Of a stretch of 64,000 bases of DNA, positions 55,650 through 64,000 are shown in pieces. The stretch covers positions 53,692,001 to 53,756,000 of the forward strand of contig CM060733.1 of the NCBI GenBank assembly GCA_030704615.1, given 5' to 3'. Each line of letters starts with the position of its first letter. The stretch's first letter is position 1. A program made the position numbers and the translations under genes. This DNA comes from Takakia lepidozioides (lineage: Eukaryota > Streptophyta > Takakiopsida > Takakiales > Takakiaceae). Below the pieces are notes generated by a model. The model made no database searches, was not told the DNA's origin, and worked only from the letters and a program-made list of their open reading frames with translations.

Positions 55650-56941
55650 GGCATATCCAAGCTGCTCATGAGGCAAGTCAACTATTACTTACCCAGCCAC
55701 CGGGAAAGTGAAAGGAGATTGTTCAGAGTCACTGCTTTGGAAGGTACCTCTGCTGTGGAAGTCCATTCTAGGTCCGCTGTCCCTGCTTTGCTCGAATTAT
55801 ACCATGCTTTTACTTATGCTGGCCATTTAGGGGTTGCAAAAACTGTCAAGAGATTATAGAGCAGTATCACTGGAAAGACTAAGTTAAAGATGTCTCAGCT
55901 TTTATTGCAAGGTGTGTGCCCTGTCACGCTAAAACCATCCTACCTAGAACCGAAGCTCCGTTACCTTTGCAGCCAATCCCAGTGACTGAACCATTTGCCA
56001 GGGTTGGCTTAGATCTAGTCGGACCCCTTAAATCCACGTCCAAAGGCCATGCATACCGTGTGGTTGCTACGGACTACTTGACGAAATGGGTTGAGCTCCG
56101 ACCTCTGGTTGCTTAGGATAGTGATGAGGTGGTGCAGTTCTTCTTTGATAAGGTGATACTTCGTCATGGTTGCCCTCTTGAAATCCTTACGTGATCAAGG
56201 TACAGAGTTCTGCAACCAACTTATGGAGATTGTCTTGTTTAACCTCAACACTAAGCATGCCGTTACTGCTCCCTACAATCCCCAATGCAATGGTTTGACA
56301 GAATGATTTAACAAAATTATATGCCAGATGCTCGAGAAGAATGGAACACTCATTGATGAGTGTGATATTGTTGTGCCTATTCTGCTATTTGCCTATAGGA
56401 CTTCTATCCATGCCAGTACCAAAATCTCACCTTTTGAACTTTTGTATGGTAGAAAATGTCGAACTCCTTTGCATATCTCTTGGCTGCAGGTATCCGTTAC
56501 TGAGCTTGAGAATTAGGAAGTCCTTTTGTTCCATGGATGCTAAACGACGTAGTTTGCGTGAAACTGCAAAATCTAACATTGTGTTTGCCCACGCTGCTCA
56601 GGCCAACAATTACAACCGACGTGTTGTGTATTCTGAGTCCTTCAAGGTAGGTTTTGTCTGTTTGTGTTAGGCTCCAGCCTGGTAAGCAGATTTCTAAGGC
56701 CAAACGAAGAATTGATGGCCTTTATCTTATCTCTGATATTCTTCCTGGCAGGCAGTATGTCTTGCTCCCCCAGTATGCCTCTACTCCTCACTTAGCTAGC
56801 TCCGTTCATGTTTCACTGCTTGTTCCATGCACTCTTACTTTTGATCTAACCTGTTTGAATGTTGAGAACTGTCAGGTGATCTTCACACCCACAACTCGGA
56901 CAGCTCGCACTCAACACATGACATCTTCTTATTTAGAATAG
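55650..56941 (+). pseudogene. Integrase of the second element
   Basis: The zinc-finger part (ELYHAFTYAGHLGVAKTVKRL, CVPCHAK) is followed by VGLDLVGPLKS and TDYLTKWVELRP, and by NGLTE with a stop just after the catalytic Glu. The C-terminal part (GLYLISDILPGRQYVL, VHVSLLVPC) ends at 56941. Several stops interrupt it. Confidence 0.92.
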
Positions 56942-57154
56942 TCTTTCCATTTCGTGCTAGTTTTCTGCACCAATTGTAGCACTTGGGGTTTTTCCTATGG
57001 GATGTTTTGTCCTCCACCTAGCTTGAAGCTAGGTTTTTTCATCCCTTGTGTGCCGGGTGTGTAGTTTGTTTTGGTTAGGATTCATTTTTGTTCTTCCTGA
57101 GCTCATCACTCGCACGAGCTCGCAGTTTCTTGTGGCCCCAGCAGGCTTCACATA

Positions 57155-57674
57155 TGTGGAGTTGGGATTCTTTCTCATCTTCCTTTTCGACATGGATGAA
57201 TGGAGGAGGGTTGCGCTCCGGATGATTTAGGGGATGGACGGAACCAGGATGAAGTCTGGATGAACTTACACCTTGCACATGAGGATGAGCTGGCAACAGC
57301 TGATGACTTTATTAGGGGTTGTCTTATTCTAACAGCTAGTTTAGGATTAGATTAGGATTGGTCTGGATGATCTGGCTTCTTTCTATGGCTATGCTGGAAG
57401 GGCATCTGGTGGATCTATATGTGAGTGCCATGCAGCACTAGGATTAGATTATGACCTAATACTATTTAAGCCCCACTGCCGTGGCAGTGAGGGTGGTGGC
57501 TTTTTGGGTCTTACGCGAGTGTACGCTTGGTGTAACGGTGTGCTTGAGTGTGTGGATGAATGCGTTTTGGAAGTCAGACTCTGTTGCGTCCTCTAGGCCC
57601 ATCTATTGACTACATTCCCTAGATAGGATCAAGTCCGGTAGAGGAAGGGGAACAAACCCATAGCGCGAGAATCA
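57155..57674 (+). repeat. 3' LTR of the second Ty3/gypsy element
   Basis: It matches 50768-51303 from TGTGGAGTTGGGATT to GAGAATCA. No clear polypurine tract precedes it. The 11-base CAGGCTTCACA occurs just before it (57142-57152) and again at its right end (57673-57683). Confidence 0.9.
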
Positions 57675-58224
57675 GGCTTCACAAGATACCATACTAAAAA
57701 TTGACAAAATTTTAACTAAATTGAAATATAAAAAAAACAGTGATGTAGAAAGGTGGTTAATGACTTCATCTGTTAGAAGAAGCAAGCTGGATGGAAAGAG
57801 CTTCATTCACGGGATGAGGACAGAGACGTGTATTGTGTTGAGTTTTGTATGGTATATGTATATATGTATACCTATTGAAATACATCACTTACCCGTATGA
57901 ATGTAGGATTGGATGTTTTATCTTCCTTTTTTGAGGGACCCAGTGATTTGTGTCGGGTTGTTTTGTTTCCTTTTATAATTAAAATAATAAATAAATAAAT
58001 AAAAACTGTAGACTATTCTATGCTAGGCACGTTATCCCGAATTCACTCGACGAATCCTAATTGACCGGACAGGTGCTCCCCCATTACGTAATTGCCTATC
58101 TTTCCTCCAGGTGGCGCAACACTATTGACATGTATTTACTGTACATATTTACTATTAATAATAAAGATCTCTGCATTTGCGCACGTTTTCAAATATTCTG
58201 GCGATCGGACTGATACGCGAGTTA
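57675..58224. other. Unassigned intergenic DNA
   Basis: A short (AAAT)n tract lies at about 57985-58003. No gene recognised. Confidence 0.5.
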
Positions 58225-58335
58225 CTCTGAAAGAGGTTATTTTTTCCTCTGACTATAGTTAAGGGGCCTGATTTGTGAGCTGTCGCTCCCAGGTGTTTCC
58301 CTTTCTATTTAAAAAAAAACAAAAAAAAAGAAAAC
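58225..58335 (+). repeat. 3' part of the tRNA-derived SINE
   Basis: GAAAGAGGTTATTTTTTCCTC, GGGGCCTGATTTGTGAGC and TGTCGCTCCCAGGTGTTTCC closely match 58745-58825, followed by an A-rich tail. The tRNA-like head is missing, as in 5'-truncated copies. Confidence 0.85.
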
Positions 58336-58619
58336 CAAGATACAAATTGAATGAAAGAGCAGAACCCCCTTGCTGATCAGCTATGAATGGATTTGAACTC
58401 TAGACCTCTCCCAATGCAAGACAAGACGTAAAACATTTCATAAATTTGGGGCCCGCCTCGGTGGTCACTCTTTTAAAAAGAAAACAATTAATATAAGTAA
58501 TAATCTTAAGTTTGACAGATACGGTAAGTATAGCTATCTTTTTCCCCGCAAATAAACTTAATAAAATTCCATGGCCTCTGTCCCCTTTTCTGTAATTGTC
58601 TAAAGGAAAAAAGTAACCA
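58336..58619. other. DNA between SINE copies, possibly a minus-strand SINE head
   Basis: Read on the minus strand, AGAGTTCAAATCCATTC at about 58384-58400 resembles a pol III B box, but I see no convincing A box. No gene is present. Confidence 0.35.
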
Positions 58620-58838
58620 ACAGTAGCTCAGTTGGTTAAGTGCACCGAGTGCCACCCAGATGATTCTGGGGTCAAATCTTGCTACTGACGGGTGTGGTAT
58701 GGTTCTTGGGCGGTGTCCCGCTCATTTGCCTCCATGGCGCATAAATGAAAGAGGTTATTTTCTCCTCTCACTACAAAGGGGCCTAATTTGTGAGCTGTCG
58801 CTCCCAGGTGTTTCCCTTTTCAAAAACAAAAAAAAGTA
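58620..58838 (+). mobile_element. Full-length tRNA-derived SINE
   Basis: The head AGTAGCTCAGTTGGTTAAGT (A box TAGCTCAGTTGG) and GGGGTCAAATC (B box) are spaced as in a tRNA gene. A body common to all copies follows (CATAAATGAAAGAGGTTATT, GAGCTGTCGCTCCCAGG), then a tail with CAAAAACAAAAAAAAG. The distance from A box to tail is about 215 bases. Confidence 0.88.
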
Positions 58839-59741
58839 TAGCCAAAAAATTAACGATAAGTATGACACATAACAGCCTTGTTCTACACACTAGCTAATTT
58901 ACAATAAACGAATGGATGAAGAAAATTTGGGGCTTAGAGGAAAAACGAGTTACGCGGATGAAGGTTGGATGGGAACATCGTCGTCCAGAATCTGCGCCCT
59001 CTGTCCTATGCAGGAGATCCATCCATCCAACGTGTGGATGGATGGCGGCAGGGAAGAGCGAGTTTCGTTGGATTGAACCCTGGCGGTCTTACCGGCTCCT
59101 CTATTCGCAGACTCGCATGTCCCGCTTAGGGATGGTCGGTCGCAGGGAGGATGGCAGCACGAGAGTGGTGGTGATGGATGCATGTTTGCTCCGCACATCT
59201 TCCAGTAGCCCTACCCTCCCTACGTTTGTTTGGGGAGGAAGGAGCGGATTACAGGTGCGGGAATGAATCAGGTTGAAAGCAAATTGCTGCATGCTTGAGA
59301 AATGCGGCAGTGCTGTCATTTGATTGCCAACACCTTGCAGCGGGTCTGGTAATGGTGGCACCGTGATGTGAGTGGAGATTTCACGATTTTCAAGCGGGCA
59401 CGAGAAGCTTCGAGAGATTGCGTAGTCAGATCGAGTGTACGTGGAATTCTGGGAATGTTGGGATTCTAGATTCAGCCGGCGGCTGTATTGAACGAGGCAT
59501 CTGCCTCAAGAGACCTCCTCAGGCTGGGGTGAGTGATGGTGTCAATGGCCTATCGCACGGGCTGCAATCAACATTCCAGGTTTTTGCCATGTTGTTTTGT
59601 ATCGTCGGGAAAGCTGAGTACTTTGTGATGACTTTAGTGGGAAGTTCGACGGGCATCCTACGATAAAGGAGATAGAGGCAGAGAACGCGTACGAGAGGCA
59701 GATGGACGAGAGGAAGGAGGGACAATAACAGTGGCGATGAT
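58839..59741. promoter_or_regulatory. Upstream region of the last gene
   Basis: It should hold the promoter and 5' leader of the gene that starts at 59742. A perfect 10-bp inverted repeat (CCATCCATCC/GGATGGATGG, 7-base loop) lies at 59019-59045. Open frames such as 58916-59266 show no family. Confidence 0.45.
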
Positions 59742-62700
59742 ATGAAGATGCCGAGTCTGTCTCAGAAGGCTTTGCAATCATCTCCGGTGTCACAGTTCCT
59801 TGCATCAGGGCAGGGCGGGGATGCCCGATCGTCTGGAGTTTGGAGAAGTTCCAATACCGATGATGTCAGCCTCTGTCAGCTGCACAAGGTACTCCCGTTG
59901 TCTTTAGCAAACACCTCTGTTTTTCCTGAAGTATCCATTTCTGAAGGTTGCACAAGACTCAAGCTCGCCAAGGTCTTTTTCCTCTGTTCTTGCCCGTCCC
60001 TTTCCTTTTTCTTTCTGTTACAAGACTGCCACCTCTTGTGCTTGGTCGGTAGATCTTGGGAATTGTGCACGGAAGGGGGAAGAAGGATTGTCTGATGTTT
60101 TGCAGGATTGCATTACCAAAGAATCTTATTTTACTGTAGTCTCAGGACTTGTGTGAACCTTTTGTATTATGGCAGGAGGCAGCTCCTAGCATGTTGTCTC
60201 TAATGCTCCCCCTCTGTCCTCTGCACCCAAGCCATCACCACCTGTTTGGTATCACCAGTGGATGGCAATGACAACTTTGACACATCTTGAAAAGATTTAC
60301 ATTGGGAGTCAGAGATTGTCATAACCTAACCTTCTCTCTATTTACTCAATGCAAGATCAATGCCTTCCAGACTTACTAGGTGGACAAGATTGTGCGCCTC
60401 TTTCTAGCATAGCATTGGACGGATTGCTGTACTTACCTTGCATTCAAATTGTCCTGTGGTTGTTTCTGTCCTGATTTTTTCAGTGCAACATGCTAGAGCA
60501 GATGCCACTGATGATTGTGTTTTCTTGAATATTATCCCCACTCTGCAATTGTCAATTTGCAATAGCTCTTGTGCACTTGTGCACTTGTGCTTGGGGCTCG
60601 GGGAAGCATGAAAATGAGGGTGGGGGAGAGGGTACTCCAGTTAGGACCCTCATTCGAATTTGAATTCTTTGTTGCCCATGAGTAAAACATTGGCATGAGT
60701 TGATAAGCAACTTGCTTGTGATTATTTGCACATGCAAAGCTACCAGAGTATATTAGATGAAATTTTTGCCAACCTAGACTTGTAGACTTCACCCTGCATC
60801 AAGGGGTTCATTACAAAAATGCTTGGGAGTGTTTATAAAGGGGTCTTAAGGAGGAATTCATGCAACTGAGTTCCTTTGGTTGATTGCTCTATCATGATAC
60901 TCCATGGAAGCATGAATCCTTGGACATGATGTTCAGCGTTGTGGTTTCATTCTTCAAAGCACTGCAAGAAAAGGAGCCAGGATTATTCGTGTGTTACTAT
61001 CTATTTGTTGTAAGATTATGTCATGACCAGCAAGAGATTCTTGTAGCTTCCCATATACAATTGTATGCCGGGAGTCTGCAAGAATGTGGCATTTGTTTGT
61101 GGTTTTTGCTTATGTGTTTTGATGGAAGAATTCAGTTTCAGGATCGAGTGCCACAGCCACGTCCAACTTGTCTTCCTTGTAGCAGAATGCAATCAGAGAC
61201 TTTTTATTTTGTGAAATTAACAGTTGAATGTACTGAGCAGTTTTGGAGTGACCTGTCAGCGGCAGCACGCCGGGAATTGCTGCGCATTGATAAACAGACG
61301 TTGTTTGAGCAAGTGCGGAAGAACCTTTACTGCTCTCGCTGCCATGGGCTACTGGTTGAAGGATTCACACAGATTGTCATGTATGGAAAGAGCCTGCAGG
61401 CAGGCATGGTGGGATACAGCAATGGTGCTGGAAACAGTAAACAGTTGTCTGATATGGGGACCAACAGTGCACTCCCAAGCTTGCAAGATGACACGAGAGA
61501 TCCATCTGTTCACCCGTGGGGTGGTCTAGCTGCGACCCGGGACAGTATGCTCACAGTTTTGGACTGCTTTCTGGACGGGACCCCACTCGAGGTGCTTCAA
61601 AATGTACCTCCAGATATACTATATAACTGCTTCTCTAATGACGCGTCCCTCTGCATCTTGGATGCCTTTGCGTGCCAGACTCAAAAAGGTGGTGGTACGA
61701 CAAGGGGTGACCCCCTCACTTTGTAAATGAAAGTACATTAATGAAATTACAGTGTCTATTATAATTTGCCCAAGTAGAAAATTAATGTGTTTGACTCTTG
61801 CGGGTTGCACAGGAGTTCAGCCATACAACAGTCCAAATTCTACAAGCATCCTAAAACAAATGTTTTGGTTTAAAGATGTGCATGCCTTTCCATTTTCTTG
61901 TGTAAATAGCCTCAAGACTTCATGGTGGTCTTCTTAGTTTGAATTGAATGCCTGTAAACTGCTTCATGCATTTTTGTCCAGCTCTTGAGGAGTTTGAAGT
62001 GTTAAGCTATTTGCCTGAAATTTTCATATGGAAGGGGTTAATTGTCACCACTAATCTTGTAACTTCCTCTAAAGACACAGTTTTGGAAAGGTCCTGTTAT
62101 TTTTCGATTCATAGGTGGATGTGTAAGACAACATTGCGGACTTCATAAGTGTTGTCTTAGGGTTTTTCTGGACTGAATTGATGAGGGTTGAATGGAGTCA
62201 ACATAGAGGCTGAGTGCTGGGGATATTTCTGCCATGTTGGTGGTTGAAGGGTTTTGTGTTAGGCATGGCATTGCAAATGTGGTCTCAAGATCACACTGGA
62301 AAGTCCAGTCTACTTGTGTCATGCAGCGGCAAATGTAGGATCACAAGAGTAGCTGTGTGCTTGGGCACTCATCACTTGTCGGTTCACGGGTACACTGGTA
62401 CCGAGAGTGAACCTGCTGGCACAAAAATAGCTTGCTAACATAAGTAGCTGGTCTGCAGGTGTTTGAAAGTGCCCGTGCCAGGGAGCGAGAGCGGGAATTG
62501 CTGTACCCAGATGCATGCGGAGGAGGGGGGAGAGGTTGGATTAGCCAAAATGGGGGTTTTGGGGGAAGTGGACGAGGGCATGGCATGAAAGAGACTTGTG
62601 CCCTCCACACAGCTAGGCTCTCCTGTGAAGCTCTGGTAGATTTCTGGTCTGCATTGGGAGATGAAACCAGGCGCTCATTATTGCGAATGAAAGAAGAGGA

Positions 62701-63487
62701 CTTCATTGAAAGGCTTATGTTCAGGTACAAAAGGAATTTAAGAAGATGATTCATAATTCTTGATAACAGCAATATCAGGGCATTGCTGCAAGGCTCCCAG
62801 TCCCTCAGGATTACTAAATGACCGCAGAAGCTTAAACCCTTCGATGGACTGTTGTGGATAATGAAAGCCATGCCACTACATCCTTGCCATGGAAACTTAA
62901 ACCCTTCCAGGGACACTCCTGATCAAGGCCAGTTTTTGCTCATTTGCAAAAGCAAAGTGGAAGATTGGTGCAACTCCTGTGCAGCTTTCACCACTGCAAT
63001 CATTTATTGTTGTCTTGCACTAAGGCTGGAAGCCCAAGGGTTCTAAAAAGGCTTGTTGATTTATTGGGCCTTCTGACTTCTTGTAGGTGGAGTCTACTTT
63101 ATGGTCTCTCTGTGGAATATCAATTTGTGGGCATAAATGTGTATCCAGATACCGCTGTCTACCAGTAGGCTCTAATGGAGGGCAAGTTGTAGCTGACATT
63201 AAGGTTTTGTATAGTTAGCATTTTTCAAGTTGATTATTTTTTTCTCTTCGAAAGAGGTCTAATCTCCTCTTTAAAGTTCTTACAGAGAAGACAATCTGAA
63301 AATGTGAGCTGTCAATTGTGGTGGGCTTGCGCTTTTTTTTTGCAGATTTGACAGTAAGCGGTTTTGCCGGGATTGTCGACGTAATGTGCTTCGTGAATTC
63401 AAGGAGATGAAGGAACTGAAGCGATCACGGAGGGAGCCCCGATGTACTCGTTGGTTCTGTGCTGCTGACACTGGGTTTCGATATGAG
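59742..63487 (+). CDS. Conserved plant protein of unknown function (5' part, runs off the window)
   Basis: Four in-phase exons are visible: 59742-59888, 61241-61603, 62459-62724 and 63346-63487 (306 residues); the remaining exons must lie beyond the right edge. The sequence is very like a single-copy land-plant protein I have seen annotated only as uncharacterised or NST1-like. Blocks are DDVSLCQLHKFWSDLS, ELLRIDKQTLFEQVRKNLYC, SRCHGLLVEGF with a CxxC pair, DPSVHPWGGL, ARERERELLYPDACGGGGRG, WSALGDETRRSLLRMKEEDF and CRDCRRNVLREFKEMKELK followed by WFCAADTGF. The paired cysteines suggest metal binding; no enzyme motif is visible. Intron 1 is about 1.35 kb. The ATG at 59742 has a second Met two codons later (MKMPSL), either of which could be used. 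Function is unknown to me. Confidence 0.85.
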
Positions 63488-63589
63488 GTACTTGTTTGAG
63501 TCAACGTTAGTCCATAAGATGATGTCTGTTCGAGATGTGTCAATTGTCAACATAAGTGTCTGGCCTGATATGACTTTTGTGCTTCTCTC

Positions 63590-64000
63590 TCTCTCTCTCT
63601 CTGACCCTCTGCCCAAACTGGGCGCGGGGCGAATGGCCACAAGGCTATGGCAAACGACGCCTTCTGAGTACATTCTGACCCAGCTAAAGCCGACTTGGAG
63701 GCTGTAATGTCTAAGGCCATGTTGGAGGCACGAAGAGTGTCGAAGTTAGGCATAAAACTTTCCAGTTTGTGACATGGGTGACGACTTTTGAGGACGATCA
63801 GCTACCCTGGCCACTAGACTGAAATTTAAACTCTGTGTGAAGGGCTTTCTAGAGGATATCTGAAAAACCCAAACTAGCTGTCTGTGTAATGGTAAGTCAC
63901 GCTATTGGACTGAGCCCCACACAAAGATAGTATCTGTTCCCTTTTGTTCCGCCCAAACTGCTATGGCCACAAGGCTACAGCAAACAAGGTACAGACTCAG
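63590..64000. mobile_element. Rearranged LINE-derived repeat at the right edge
   Basis: Two blocks read on the minus strand (63600-63665 and about 63835-64000, with GCCTTGTGGCCAT and CAGATATCCTCTAGAAA-like sequence) match 26550-26720. The block between them (63670-63830, DLEAVMSKAM) reads on the + strand and matches 26835-27005. The repeat is therefore partly inverted here. It lies in what is probably an intron of the gene at 59742. Confidence 0.68.

Larger units (their letters stand above)
50768..57674 (+). mobile_element. Ty3/gypsy LTR retrotransposon with both LTRs, inactivated
   Basis: Two direct LTRs (50768-51303 and 57155-57674) enclose a 5.85-kb interior with, in order, a gag-like region, an aspartic protease, RT, RNase H and integrase, the Ty3/gypsy order. 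A possible primer-binding site follows the 5' LTR directly. Many stops and frame changes interrupt every domain. No methyltransferase or PHD finger is present, so this family is separate from the element at the left edge. Confidence 0.95.

Noticed and set aside
1-64000. CRISPR arrays, operons or bacterial ribosome sites
   Set aside because: The genes have spliceosomal introns and eukaryotic families; the tandem arrays have no spacers of CRISPR type.

Overview
The window is nuclear DNA from a land plant, most likely a seedless one. The genes have short exons with GT-AG introns and typical plant families: an RNA-editing PPR-DYW protein, a plant-type DPH6 with two RidA-like domains, a GT43 xylan glycosyltransferase and a TauE/SafE transporter. 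There is one intact PPR-DYW gene plus at least three decayed PPR copies. Large DYW families occur in lycophytes, hornworts and some ferns, so a lycophyte-like genome is my best guess, but I cannot name the species. Host genes are separated by long stretches of decayed transposons.

Layout. 1-5108: the 3' part of a Ty3/gypsy-type element whose pol carries a complete cytosine-C5 DNA methyltransferase domain directly upstream of reverse transcriptase, and a PHD finger after the integrase. 5389-5780: 79-bp tandem repeats. 7597-8460: an array of GC-rich palindromes in AT-rich DNA, then a 73-bp AT-rich array; this looks like transposon subterminal DNA. 8460-12200: unassigned DNA with a possible retroelement primer-binding site and a 10-bp minisatellite. 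12216-15359: broken MULE-type transposase. 15750-18263: PPR, LINE and Ty3 pol fragments. 21891-25312: TauE/SafE transporter (5 exons). 26017-27010: LINE fragment. 27534-30077 (minus): intact PPR-DYW gene, head to head with DPH6 at 30673-36857 (12 exons). 37623-39904: GT43 (IRX9H-like, 4 exons). 41373-46163: RING-pseudokinase-WD40 protein (6 exons). 46495-50296: tandem repeat, a tRNA-derived SINE split by a hAT-like MITE, and PPR pseudogenes. 50768-57674: a nearly full-length Ty3/gypsy element with both LTRs but disabled ORFs. 58225-58838: SINE copies. 59742 to beyond 63487: the first four exons of a conserved plant protein I cannot name, with LINE-derived DNA at the right edge.

The host genes do not form one pathway: translation-factor modification (DPH6), organelle RNA editing (PPR-DYW), cell-wall xylan synthesis (GT43), membrane transport (TauE) and probable ubiquitin ligation or signalling (RING-WD40). 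The most unusual item is the methyltransferase/PHD retroelement at the left edge: one polyprotein that combined a DNA-methylation writer, a histone reader and an integrase. This copy is inactivated by stops and frameshifts and its 5' end lies outside the window.
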